Assembly (NCBI GenBank): GCA_029449245.1 | Contig: JANATF010000001.1 | Span: 744,001-808,000 of the forward strand | Direction of reading: 5' to 3' | DNA length: 64,000 bases | DNA from: Mortierella alpina | Taxonomy: Eukaryota > Mortierellomycota > Mortierellomycetes > Mortierellales > Mortierellaceae | In this document: piece by piece, positions 23,101 through 34,457 of the stretch | Numbering within the stretch: the stretch's first letter is position 1 | Layout: every line of letters begins with the position of its first letter | The notes under the pieces: model-generated | Databases searched by the model: none | What the model saw: only the letters and a program-made list of their open reading frames with translations | Told to the model about the DNA's origin: nothing | Program-made: the position numbers and the translations under genes

Positions 23101-23801
23101 CCCGTCTGAACAACTGAGCCATGGAGACTCTTCAGATTCATTGTTACCTCTCACACTTGTGATCTGACGGCTGGTCAATGGTAGACCCACAAACCACAAA
23201 AGCGGAAAAAGCTATATCCCGATCACTCCGACAAACATGGCCACGTCAACTTGCCGGCTCAGTACAGTACAGTAGTAAAATCGTAGTGTCTGTTGTGTGT
23301 TTGCGTATGTTGTTGCTACGCAGCATCTGAAAGACCTGCTGGCAGGAAACAGGTTATGGCAGTCTCGTTGCACTGCTGAATATGGCGAGAAGAATGAGGC
23401 GTGGTTCGAGCCAGAGCTTCTCCCATTGCGAATGTACAAGTATAAAAGCCATATGCTCGTATACCCTAGCTGAGCGACATCGCGCTCAGTTTGTATCACC
23501 TCCTGCTCGCATGCAGGCTGAGCTGAAGACTTTAGTCACGGTCATTTGGCAGAAGGCACAACGTGCCGCGGTGCCGCTGTGGGTATCAAATAATGAGTGT
23601 GGTAGAGGCATTGTAACAAGTGCCAATGCCTCTCCGTTGAGTGCTGCATGAGGCGGGCAGATGCCCTTGAACGACCGCGTCCACTTGGGTGGAGACGGCA
23701 CCTACAAAGCGACCCATGTTTCTAGTCGGTAGGCAACTCGGTTATTGATTGGTTGCATCGCAACGAGGTGTGGAAATATGTATAAAGGGGGACACCGATC
23801 G
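20120..23801. other. Gene-poor 3.7-kb stretch
   Basis: No convincing coding ORF on either strand; those present are short and compositionally biased. About 20800-21300 is purine-rich on the plus strand with a (GAAA)n run near 20862. On the minus strand several good donor-like GGTAAG sites occur (near 20978, 22108 and 22338), which could mean noncoding 5' exons of the 1033-aa gene. A perfect 10-bp inverted repeat (AGAGGCATTG/CAATGCCTCT) lies at 23602-23631. I cannot assign an RNA gene. Confidence 0.4.
23781..23787 (+). promoter_or_regulatory. TATA box of the SLC35F transporter gene
   Basis: TATAAAG lies 21 bp before the first in-frame ATG at 23802 and 33 bp before the next one at 23814. It argues against using the still earlier in-frame Met near 23745. 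Confidence 0.5.
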
Positions 23802-25391
23802 ATGCCTGATCCGATGGGCCGCTTTCATCGTCTTTTCACCCCTCCTACATCTAAAAGACGAAAACACCATTCACATCGGACAGAGGAAGGACACTGCGCA
23901 AGGACAGAAGGGGACCAGGAACTAGGACAAGTGATCGAGAGCAACATGATGACCTACAACAGCATTAGCCATGTCTCTGCACCTAAGGCTAATCTGGACC
24001 CGCCACCACAGCGGGCATGGAGTCATCAGGACCAGCAGCAGCAGGAGGCGGGTTACATTTCCGAGACCTCCTCGGTCCTGTCGCCAAGTCTCCACAGCGC
24101 CACAACGCTGCCTCTGGCACGGCCGACTTGGCGAGAGCGAATGTCGAATCTACTGTCCAAGCGCTTCTTGACGATCCTGCTGCTGGGTCAATTGCTCTCG
24201 CTCTGTATCACAGCCACGACCATCTTCACGACCAAGCTGGCCCAGGGCGCCAACCCAGTCTCGATCCCGACCACGCAATCCTTCCTGAACTACTTTGTTC
24301 TAGGCTTGGTGTACACGGCCATTACGATCTACAAGGATGGTTTTCGAGGTTGGATCAGCATGATGCGGCGGCGGGCTGTTTATTGTAAGCGAGGAACCTT
24401 ACTTTTTGGACACAGAACAGAGGAACGTGCACACTGGCTGTACGTTCAAAGCATGTTAACCGTTTCTCCTACTTATGTTCTCGTACTCTAGACATGCTGT
24501 TTGCTATCGTTGATGTCGAAGGAAACTACTTTGTAGTCAAGGCGTACAGCTACACTTCGCTTCTCTCAGCAATGCTTCTGGATGCCTGGACCATTCCTTG
24601 CGTCGTCCTCTTGTCGGTGTTCTTCCTGAAGATGCGGTTCATCCGTTTTCACTATCTGGGCGTGGTGCTGGCCATGGCCGGTATGGGCTTCTTGATTTGG
24701 TCAGACATGGAAGCTGGCAAAGACTTTCCGGGATCGGACTACGTCAAGGGAGATCTCTTTTGTCTCCTGGGAGCAACTCTTTACGCGGTTTCGAACGTCT
24801 ACCAGGAGTTCTTGGTCCGACAAGCACCCATGTACGAGGTTGTGGGGCAATTGGGCTTCTGGGCAACATTTCTCAATGGCGCTCAACTGGCAATTCTAGA
24901 ACGGAATGAGATCCGAAATGTAAAGTGGACACCGCAAGTGGTCTTATACATCATCGGATTCGACATTGCGCTCTTTATCATGTACTCGGTCTCGCCCCTG
25001 TTGTTCCGCCTATCTTCGGCAACCTTCTTCAACCTCAGTCTGTTGACGAGTGACTTTTATGGTCTGATCTTTGGTATCTTCCTGTTCAATGCCAAGGTAA
25101 ACTTGATTCAATGGGTTTGCCACAATGAGGGTCACGCACGTTCTATTCTATGATTGTCTCTGAGTCTTGAAAGCTGAGTATCGACTCGATGTCTTCATTG
25201 TTGCTGGCTAGATCAATCGACTCTATCCAATTGCTTATGTGCTCATTATTGCGGGCATCATTGTCTACAACATCTATCCGGCGCCAGAACCTCAGTTTGA
25301 GAAAATTCTTCAGCGCGAGATGGATGACAAAGATGAGGACGAGGACGAGGAGCGCGCCGCGCCGCCCATGATGGACGGCAATATGGTTTAG
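23802..25391 (+). CDS. SLC35F1/F2-like drug/metabolite-superfamily transporter
   Basis: Three exons: 23802-24384, 24492-25096 and 25212-25391, giving 455 residues; the start could also be 23814 or 23946. A hydrophilic N-terminus of about 110 residues precedes about ten predicted membrane helices. Family landmarks align with animal SLC35F1/F2: LLGQLLSLCIT, TQSFLNYFVLGLVYT, VDVEGNYFVVKAYSYTSL, LLDAWTIPCVV, GLLGATLYAVSN-type and SATFFNLSLLTSDFYGL. The C-terminus is highly acidic (MDDKDEDEDEE). The family lies in the endomembrane/solute-carrier 35 group; the substrate is not known with confidence. A decayed copy of its last exon lies 0.5 kb downstream. Confidence 0.9.
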
Positions 25392-25819
25392 GAACGTCTT
25401 CTTGGTCTTCACTGTACCAACGCGGTGCCAATGGTGTTCTTATCTACCGGAGCTGGTAGAGAGATTTTCCCGTTAATAATAAAAACAATGTTAACGATGT
25501 GTAATGAAATGTACAAAAAAAAACAAAGCAAACCTTCTCGTGAAATCAAATCTGTGGAGGCCAATCTGTCAGTGGAATTGTGCACGGAAAAAATCTGCTT
25601 AGCCTCCCGCACAAGTCCTCATAACCCATCCTAATGCGCACTTGCTGTCCCAATCACTGCGGTTACTTATTAGCTGGATACCGCAGTCGAGCAATATGGG
25701 TGATAACACGTAGGCGTTCCCTCTCTTGCTATGATGAGAATCCATCATCTCGATTCTCATATCGTCTGCCTCATGAGCGCGAGCCATTTCTTATGCTGCT
25801 AGCTGGCTCTATTGGATCG

Positions 25820-26034
25820 AGTCGACTTTTTTTTTTGATCCAGTTGCCAACGTGTTCGTCAATGTACATAGACAGCTTATAATGATGATATCGTTTACAG
25901 CATCTAACCTGCCCCAGAATCCCATCCTCCCGTCCTCCTCTTTCAAGTTTGATAAAACACATCTCTGTGCGGAGATGGATTACAAAGATGAGGGACCGGT
26001 GCGCGCCGCTCAGCCCATGAATAATGGGGGGTGA
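25820..26034 (+). pseudogene. Degenerate duplicate of the last SLC35F exon
   Basis: The segment aligns collinearly with 25212-25391. Matching landmarks are GATCCAGTTGCCAACGTG against TATCCAATTGCTTATGTG, a shared GTxTACAxCATCT block, CCCCAGAATCC against GCCAGAACC, and, most clearly, GAGATGGATTACAAAGATGAGG against the functional GAGATGGATGACAAAGATGAGG, followed by CGCGCCGC and GCCCATG in both. It carries a T9 run, indels and a shortened acidic tail, so it cannot encode the same exon. No trace of the first two exons was found. Confidence 0.75.
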
Positions 26035-26275
26035 ACAGTAAATTGGTAGGGTGGATTTTTTACCCCGTTCTCAGTCCCGGCATACCGGCAGCGCCTCCAT
26101 TGGCAGGTTTGAGTCATGAGCTGTCGGCTCTCAGTTCAACTTCTACGCAAACGAGGTACACTTTTTACCGCGGAGATTTTACTACGGTCCCAGTACATCT
26201 ACACAATGCTCATTAGAAAAGAAAAAAAGAGTTGGTTCCTGCGGCATCTGCACAGCCCGCTTGAAAGCACTAGCC

Positions 26276-26302
26276 TTTTTTTTTTTTTTTTTTTTTTTTT
26301 TT
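26276..26302. repeat. Poly-T tract (27 T)
   Basis: An uninterrupted homopolymer preceded by TAGCC. The 25-T tract at 9908 has the same TAGCC immediately before it. Intergenic between the SLC35F relic and the zinc-finger gene. Confidence 0.8.
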
Positions 26303-26688
26303 GGTGATATTAGGCTACTACGGCAGGTTGTTCTCTGTAGCGCTTTGGATGCCCACGTAGTACAGAGATGGGGTACATCATTGAGAGGGAGGAATGCAAT
26401 TGACAAAAAGAAAGAGAGCCCTTGCTGTAAAATTATTGGCTCAGAGCGTGCCATGTATATAATATGTTTTCCGCGATCGATATTTCGTTTTTGTATCGTA
26501 CAATTGTGCTTTATGATGCTTTTTTTTCTGAGGCCTGAAGAGGGGTTTGTCTGCAGGCTGCTGAAGAGTAAATGAATGGAGTCAGAGCTCCCTAACTATG
26601 CGTTTTGGGTGAGAGAGAGGAAAAGGGTGGGACTATACACAGGATGGAGAGAAGAGGAAGAAAGGGAAAAAAGATATTCGCTTTCTGT

Positions 26689-27981
26689 TTAGCAAATGTT
26701 CTTTGCTCTTGCGCGCGCAGCCATCAACCTTTCCGTCTCATGGCTGGCAGGGTGCAATCCATCGTTCCTTGCGGCCTTGACAGTGAAGTGTCTCAGGAGC
26801 GCATCCCTTCTCACAAAGGGCCTCTGGCAGAATTCGCAGGGCCACGACTTGTCCTGATGTTTGGAGGCTTGGTGACGCTTTAGATCATGGATACGGCCAT
26901 AGGTCTCACCCGGGCAGAGTTCGCAGCGGAAGGACATGGATTCCGTTACAGAGTTGTAGACCATGATGGAGCCGTCCTCGGATCGGATCACCGTCATTCC
27001 CTCGGTGCCGGGAAGATTGGTAAGGATCGTGCTGGACGCCGAAGTAGCCAATGTGTGTGCTGCGGTTGATTCAGATGCTGCGGTCGCATCGGAAGAAACA
27101 ATGTTGACCATGGACGTGGCATGTGTTGGCGACCTGTAAGAAGTTGATGGCAGCGAAGGCGAAACAGCTGCGGATCCAGAGTAATACGTGGTCAAAGGCG
27201 ATGATGGCATTGAATCATGAGAGTTCTGCTCGGGTGATTCAGGATAGCTCTGGGCACCGTCGGAGATGCATCGCGCCTTGCGGCTTGGGTGTGCCCTGTG
27301 ATAAGGGGATGAGGACATGACTGGTGAGAGTGATCCCGAGCGCTGAGGCCCTCCTCGGGTGCTGTGGCACTGGTCGTGCAAGGACTGGTGATGCTGGCGC
27401 TGTTGCTGCTGATGCTGCATCAATTGCTGCTGGTACTGCATTTGGAAATATTCTGTCTGCTCCTGCTTAATCAATTCGTTCTCAAAGTCCAATGCGGCCA
27501 TGATGTGCTGGTCTTGCGGCAGATTCGAGAAGAGAGTGGCCTGGTTCGAAAAGTCCTGAGGATCTTGCGGTGAGAGTGGGTTTCCAGACAGCAGGTCCTC
27601 GATAGTGATATTGAACATATCGACCAATTCGTCCGCCTCATCGGCTTCGATCATCCTGAGCAGTCCTGCAGCAGGGCTCGAGTGGGCAGAACCAGAGTCG
27701 GTCGAGAATGGAGAGGAAGAGCCAGAGAAGCAGGAAAGCGCAGGCGATGCAGGTGAATAGAGATCCTGCTGGAGACTAAATTCATTCCAGGCAGCAACAG
27801 GGCTCACGAGCGCATTGATAAAGTCCTGACTCTGGTGAGGCTGCTGCTGCTGCAATTGGGCGTACTCAAGTTGTTGCCGTGGATCTTCATTGTCGTAGAG
27901 AGTTGTGTACATCTTGCTGATCTCGTCCGTGGTCTCACGGCGCAAAGATGCAGAAGGCTGCTGTTGGTCTTGGTTGAACAT
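26689..27981 (-). CDS. C2H2 zinc-finger transcription factor
   Basis: A single exon of 430 codons. The ORF opens 44 codons earlier, but a TATA-like GATAAATAG on the minus strand near 28088 lies between that upstream Met and this one, so I chose the Met starting MFNQDQ. The first 350 residues are a disordered Gln/Ser-rich region with a long Gln/His stretch (residues about 195-225), typical of activation domains. Two C2H2 units lie at the C-terminus: FRCELCPGETYGRIHDLKRH-x4-H, canonical, and WPCEFCQRPFVRRDALLRHF, in which the final His sits unusually far away (about 12 residues). The second finger may therefore be degenerate. It is a nuclear DNA-binding regulator; its targets are unknown. Confidence 0.87.
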   Translation of the reverse strand: MFNQDQQQPSASLRRETTDEISKMYTTLYDNEDPRQQLEYAQLQQQQPHQSQDFINALVSPVAAWNEFSLQQDLYSPASPALSCFSGSSSPFSTDSGSAHSSPAAGLLRMIEADEADELVDMFNITIEDLLSGNPLSPQDPQDFSNQATLFSNLPQDQHIMAALDFENELIKQEQTEYFQMQYQQQLMQHQQQQRQHHQSLHDQCHSTRGGPQRSGSLSPVMSSSPYHRAHPSRKARCISDGAQSYPESPEQNSHDSMPSSPLTTYYSGSAAVSPSLPSTSYRSPTHATSMVNIVSSDATAASESTAAHTLATSASSTILTNLPGTEGMTVIRSEDGSIMVYNSVTESMSFRCELCPGETYGRIHDLKRHQASKHQDKSWPCEFCQRPFVRRDALLRHFTVKAARNDGLHPASHETERLMAARARAKNIC

Positions 27982-28933
27982 CGTTGTTTGTGTGTGTGGA
28001 TATGTGCGAGTGGAGGTTTTGAGGTTGAGTGCTGGGAAGTGTGGATGCTGAAAGAAAAGTAGAGCAATTGGGGAAAAAGGCCGACTATTTATCTCGCGGA
28101 ATATATGTGCCAAGCAGTTATGGTTGCTCTGAGCGTTGTTTTTTGGGGCTGTGTGGATAATGGAAAATTGGAGGATGAGGGGGCGTCTTTTTATATTGCG
28201 GTTGGGAAGGTGTCAAACGACATTATGCGTCAAACGAGACAGGGACATTCTTCGGTTGACGGTGGAGGCTGAATGCTTGGGCGTAGCGGCATGGATAGGG
28301 TTACCTGGGGCACGACATTGAATGCGGCCTTCACTTGACCCATGGGCTCTCATGGAACCGTAATATTTCCTTCTGTGGCCTAGTCTAGCCGCACATCCAT
28401 CGTCCATCCTGTTTGACCTTGCATACTCACACCGTCCCATCCTCACATGGGGTCCCATGCCATTCCCTCACCTTCCCGCATCACCCTCCCACCATTCTCT
28501 CGAATCCAGCGCCCAGCAGCAGAAGCACTCACCACCCTCAGGCGCAGAACGGAATCTCTGCAGGTGCCCTGGTCCCTGCACCGATGAAACATTATCGACC
28601 AATCAATCGTACGCCCTGAACTCTCCTTTGATCAACACAAGAGAGCAGTAGTGCAAACTGCTTAGAGGGGCAGAAAACCATGGTCATGCCAAACGACACT
28701 CACAAAAACGCAACTCCGAAACCAACTGCCGGAACCAAGTTCCTAGACCATCTGTCGATTTGCTCTCAAATGTGGCGATAAAGGAGACACTGCTATGTTG
28801 GCACGGCCTCGTCAAATCAGCACTGCCCCAACTGTCGATCAATCGTAACACAAGAAAACTGCCGCACCGAGGCTTGGAGTTTTCCTTTTTTTTAATGGTA
28901 CCTTGACTTGTGTTCTGCGCCATGCAACGAACC
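27982..28933. other. Intergenic, zinc-finger gene promoter
   Basis: The region upstream of the zinc-finger gene (minus strand) and downstream of the phosphorylase-kinase-subunit gene. The TATA-like site near 28088 is the only motif I can support. Short ORFs match nothing. Confidence 0.4.
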
Positions 28934-31900
28934 TTATTCGAGGTCAATCGAGTACGGAAGCAACTTGAGTGTTGCACGCGCCAGATACGCAAACGTGCCT
29001 TCCTTACCCTCCTGCGGCAGGTCATAGAACATTCTCCTGGCCAATCCCTCATGGTGCTCATAGCTGACATCCTTCAGGCCACTCGATCCCGCGATGACTC
29101 CTCCTGCACTCTGACCACCGCCATCGGGACCATTGACCACCCACTTGATCCAGAACGTTTCCATTGCCTCTTTCATGATCATGGGCAAGTCCACAACCTC
29201 TGGCTGCACCTCCATGCCTGGGTTGCGATCTTCGATCTTGGCAATCACCATCAGCGTCTCGACCGCAATCTGACGCTCTGCAGGATCCAAAATCACGCCC
29301 AAAAAGTTCTCGACCGCCAACGCAAAGTTGAACTCCTCAGGAGTCTTCTCAGAGACAATGGGATCCCTCGGCAAAAAGTGTGAGCCAACGCGGAATCCAA
29401 TTGAGCGGGACAAAATCCGCCAGACGCGAGGGTAAAACCTTTCCGGGACACGATTCAGCGAGCCATCGTTTTTGCGGCGGCGCAGCCATCGACCCGACGA
29501 GTTGGGAACAAACGCCGCAATCGCAGAAGGCGATGGGTAAATATCCTTGCTATCACCATCCCTGGGCTTGGTCTTGTACATATTCAAATCGATCGCCTTT
29601 TCTATCAACTCTGTGGGTCCATCCATGAACGACTTGTGGGCTTCTATCGCCGTACCAGCTTCAATGCCTACAAAGTGGGAGCAATTTAAAGTTTTAGTGA
29701 GGCCCACCAGATAGACATATTACAAAGCCCTGTCGCAAAGCCCGTCGCCTCGAACTTACCCTTTTCGCCGATCAGGCACCAAGAGTCGCGGTACTTAAGT
29801 TCATCGATACGACTGCTTCCTAGCTGCTTGAGAGCAAGACGTGCAGCAGTTGTCATGTGTTCAAAGCAGTCGTCCTTGCCAGCGCAGACAACAATCATGC
29901 CAGGTTGGAGCCAGTCTACCAGGCGCGCAAGATCATCACTCTCATCCTCAGAGATATGGGTATCAAAGGAGACGGTTTCGAGGATGACGGCCTGAACAGG
30001 ATCAATAACGACAAGGTTTATGCCGCGGGATGAGATCGACATCGTGTTCTCATTAATGATGATCTTTGAAAAGTTTCCAGAGTGGAATCCGCCTGACTGG
30101 ACTTTGATGTTGACGACGACCGAATCCTTGCCCATGTTGGGAATGGGAAGAGCCCCCAAAGATGCCGATGGGCTAGAGGTAGCGCTCGAGGCCGTATTTC
30201 CATCCGAGGTCTCGCCGGTTAGGTAGACATTGCCCATATAACGACGGCCGGACATGGGGCTCAGTCGACCAGGGTTTTGATTGCGGAGCAGCGTGTTGGT
30301 GGCATTGGCACTCAAGGTCGGGCCGGACAATACTGTGCCCAACAGAGACTTGAGCTCGAAGGGTGAGAGTTGCATCAGATGCTCGACCGCGTCCGTCTCG
30401 TCACAGCTGTTGAGGCGCGAGATTTCTTCGCGCAGGGCAATGATCAAGAAATGTGTACGAAGGCGCATGATACCCTCAAACATTTCTGGGTTTGCCCTGA
30501 TGAACGAGCCTAGGTAGATCAAAACCTCTTGCACCATAGGCCCTTCACGCACGTCGTCAAAGTTGCCATCGTAGATCATGCCGCTGAGTACGTCCGGTCC
30601 AAGGGGCCGAGTGATAAAGTGCTCCGTGAGTCCTGACCCAATAGTAATCTGCTTTTGACGAATAACCAGGTCTGTAATGTTGATGGTGAGAGAGTTGACG
30701 ACCTTTTGCAGTAGTCCTGCAGTCTGGCGAACGATGGACCAGAGCTTCAGTTGAAGTGACTTGAAATAAACTTCCTCCAGCAGCGTGCCCACTGTGGTAT
30801 CCAGGTTGTTGATGTAAAAGTTAGCCCCTTGGCAAGAGAGGAGATATTGCAAAAGATCTAGGAAACATCAGTGTACGAGGCATTGTTAGTAAAAGCGAAG
30901 CAGCTTTGAGCAATCGGCATCCGACACGACATAATGCTGGCGTATAATGCTTACCAATTTGATCATATAGATTGACAGAGATGGACAGCATATTCATCGC
31001 TGCCTCCATGTTGGACGGATCGCCAAGGGTCAATCCCAAATTCTCCATGCCATCATGGGAATCATCTGATTCCTCCTCCTCCTCCTCCAAGTCGCCTTCT
31101 GCCGCACGCACCTCGGATATTTCGAGAGTGGACAAATCAGGCGCGAGATTGCCTGCCTGGTTAGGAGTACCGTTTCTCCGAGGGCGAGGCTCCTCATGAT
31201 CCCTCAACTTGAAGGCCGTAGTCTTGGGGTTCTTGGGCATATAAGGTTCGACCACGTCTGTATGGGCAGGGGTCATTGACAATGGAGATCCAGGGAAGGT
31301 CGACTCCAAAGGAGTCTGCGTTTGGGATCGAGATGCAAAGTAACTATCGCTCTCGAGTTCGGCGTGCACTGCGGGCGTTGTTAATGATGCAAGAGAAAAG
31401 CTTGCTCCCATTGACGACGACCGGCGACGCATAGACCAGCGATGATGGCTGGGAGTCCTGCTTCCTCCAGGGGTGGCGGCCTGGGTCTGCTTCTCATTGA
31501 GTCCCAGCTTCCTGGCATTGCGGCCCTTACGACGGCTATCCGCACCGCGAAGAATGCCCAGCCAGTCAATATCCTTCTTCGCGACTAAAAAGTCGAGGGA
31601 CTCGATGCAGGACGTGTTAACCATCTCGCTTAGACGACCCAATCGGACGCGAACGTTGTTGCAAACGCCACTGCGAAGAGTCATAAAGAAGTTGAGGAGG
31701 TTGCGTTTGTTGTCTTTTTGAGGACCGGATCCTAGCGAGGCTTTCCGCCAAGTTGTCATTCGCTGAGCGTGTGTATCTGTTTGTGAGACGAAGCTGCGCG
31801 ACTTGCTCAATCCGCCCAGCATGGCGTGCGTCAGGAGCACCGTCATCGTGGGTCGTCCAGGAGAGACCCAGTACTGGCGGACGAATGCCAGTTCCTGCTC

Positions 31901-34457
31901 AAAGATCGAGATCAAATAGTCGTTGTCGCTGGTGAGGTAAAACTCCTCGTTGTCCATGAAATGAGGTGTGAACGCGTACAAATGCCCCTGTACGCGGTAC
32001 AGGCGAGAGGTACCGAGAGATCCGATAGGGCGCTTAGGGCGACCGGATAGTCCCAGTTTCGAATTCCTGCCTAGGGCTCCATACACCTCCTTGAGTCCTT
32101 GAGGGTGGCTAACGGTGATGGGATGGACCTGTTCCATGGTTTGTGTTTCGAGTCCGTACATGCTCAACATGCTCTGCAAGTTTGCGTCTTCGGCCAAGAG
32201 CACAATCTGGACGACAGTGTCGTTAGCTTGTGTCTTGCGAGCGTTGAACCGTCTGCCGAGAGGGTCGATCTCTGCCACACTGAGCAAGTTTTCATAGATC
32301 AAGTTTCCAAGAGTATGGAGGGAGTTGGCCCACACTAGAGGAAGGTTATCGTTGGCCATACGCGCTTGTGAGTGATTTTCCTTCTTCTCGGCATCCACTA
32401 AGTGGTTGGGTACATAGTACAGCTCGGGGATCAAAGGAATATGCTCTGGTTGCTTTCCTTCACTGCTCGGTGTGTGAAAAGCTGGCGAAGTAGGCGTCTT
32501 TAGTCCTCTGCCATCGTCACTGTCCGATATGGAATCCGAAATGAACTGCCCAAAGTCGATCAGTGTGGCAGAATCGATGATCAATGGCTCCAGTTTTGCG
32601 CGATATTCCTCGACCTGGCTCTCATTGTCGCTGAAAAGACCGTCCAGAATAAAATATGTAAAGAAGAGTGGCCATTCGCACTCGATGCCCTCGAACACCT
32701 TGAGCTCCTGTGCATCATAATGAAGTCGAGTAGTGTCTAGGGAGAAAGCAGAAGCCCGATGGTTAGATATCTACGGGCGTGGACAATGACGATGCAAGTA
32801 GAACTTGGATGTAAGAAACTCACTCTCAAGAACCGTTTGATGTCCGTCGCGTAGGAAACGCTTGCATCCATATTTGCCACCTAGCTTTTCAATAATTTCG
32901 TTTCTGGTGCGCTCGACTAGCTTGGCATCGCCTACTGCGAAGGCGGGGAATCCAATGACGGAGAGCAGAGCGGCGTCGATCTCCTTGGAGTTCGATTCTC
33001 TTGGGAGAGCTGAGTGTAGCGTTGTGTAGTTGCGCGTAATCTCATCAGGCAAGACATGGATGACCTAGCAGAGACGTTCAGAAGGTTAGAACATTGGACA
33101 TGGGTGTACTCAAATGGACCTCGCCATCGTCCATTGGTGTTCTAAAGTGCTTACCGAGCTAGGTCCACCTCGCGATCCAAATAGGTTGATACCATTGATA
33201 GCTTGCAACGCAGCCACAGCCATTCCGATAGAGGACGAGTTCAGTTCGGGCTCTCCGTGGTTGATCTTGTTGCCTCTCTCCCAAATGCCATAGTCGGGAG
33301 TGCGATAGGCGCGCTCGATATAAAAGACCAAGTTTTGGATAAAATCGACTTCATCCGTTGTATACACGATCAGCATGCCGGAGGCAGTCATCTGGGCCAG
33401 GGCAAGCAAGAAAATCGATGTGGCATCGATCTGCAAATGGCCCCATTCCGAGTCGCCTACAACCGTGTCGCCTGTTGCGGTGTTGTACTTTGCGTGAAGG
33501 CAGTCGTTCAGGGCTTGAGTGGTCTTGAACTGCTCGACTTTGGGTGCCTGGCGCATCATGCAGAAGAGTAAGCCACGCATCAGCTTTACAACCGCGTGTT
33601 CAAGTTCATCTAGAAAGAACGAGAAGGTCATTAGAAGAACTACTCAGGAGCTGCATATCGATGACCACGCTAGATATTGCGCTGGAACGGCGAAGACAGT
33701 CGCCATGCACCCTCGTCTGATGTAATACCCAACAGATACACATGAGAAAAACTCGTGCTGGCGGTCCCTCTGTCGCCCTGATATGCCAGCCATGACCGCA
33801 TCTGCGTAATGAGACTCTTTCAAGCGATAACAATCCGCGAAGCATATCACTGGCTGGCCTTATCAGCCGAAGAGAAACAGATAAAGTTTGAACTCCTCCT
33901 TGCCGTCCTCTGGCCACTGCCAGAGATCAAGCTCAACAGAATATGTTGGCTCGAGTCCTCATCTTTGAGATTGCCTTACGCGATAGCCGAATGTCCCCGC
34001 TCCGTCCAGATCGCCCCTCTCTCTATTTTTTTTGAAGCCAGCCTAACCCACTCGCCCAGACCACACCTCGCGTTCGAATTCCTTGAGAGAAAATGCTGGA
34101 TGCCCATATATCAACTTACAAGCACGTCCTTCGTCGTCGTCAACGCGACGGTATGCGAGCGCAAGGCCAAAGACAGCCATGATCGAATAGACATTATCAC
34201 TATGCATGGACGAGCAAAAGAAAACGCATCGGTTAAGCCGTCTGTGTCATAGGGGGTTTAGGGTCTATTATCGGTGTCACACGAGAATAAAACGACGCTT
34301 ACCGAACCCAGGCATCGCGGTAGTCGCCGTGGGTCGTGACGGCGACAGAGGCAGGGATCAGGCCCGTAGTAGGGTTCTGTCGGTTGAGGATGACGGCATT
34401 AACGCAGCGGTAGTAGTGGTCGAGCCGCTTGCGCACATTCTCCTGGGAATGGTACAT
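28934..34457 (-). CDS. PHKA: Phosphorylase kinase regulatory subunit (alpha/beta type)
   Basis: Seven exons: 34457-34303, 34199-34120, 33609-33155, 33064-32824, 32736-30955, 30857-29760 and 29667-28934, closing into 1514 codons (about 1235 in human). It aligns from the N-terminal [15 protein letters not shown] and [22 protein letters not shown] through [81 protein letters not shown] and DPLGRRF to the C-terminal [16 protein letters not shown] and LPYSID. The N-terminal half is the glucoamylase-like (alpha/alpha)6 domain of this family. In animals the subunit restrains the catalytic gamma subunit, with calmodulin as delta, controlling glycogen breakdown. The animal C-terminal CaaX farnesylation box is absent (the protein ends SIDLE). 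Extra low-complexity insertions (Ser/Arg-rich and poly-Glu) account for the added length. Confidence 0.93.

Noticed and set aside
23060-23130. tRNA-like fragments (GTGGTTAGGACAC, GGTTCGTTTG; GGCTCAGTTG on the other strand)
   Set aside because: The A-box- and B-box-like words are at the wrong spacing, and no acceptor stem or anticodon arm can be folded.
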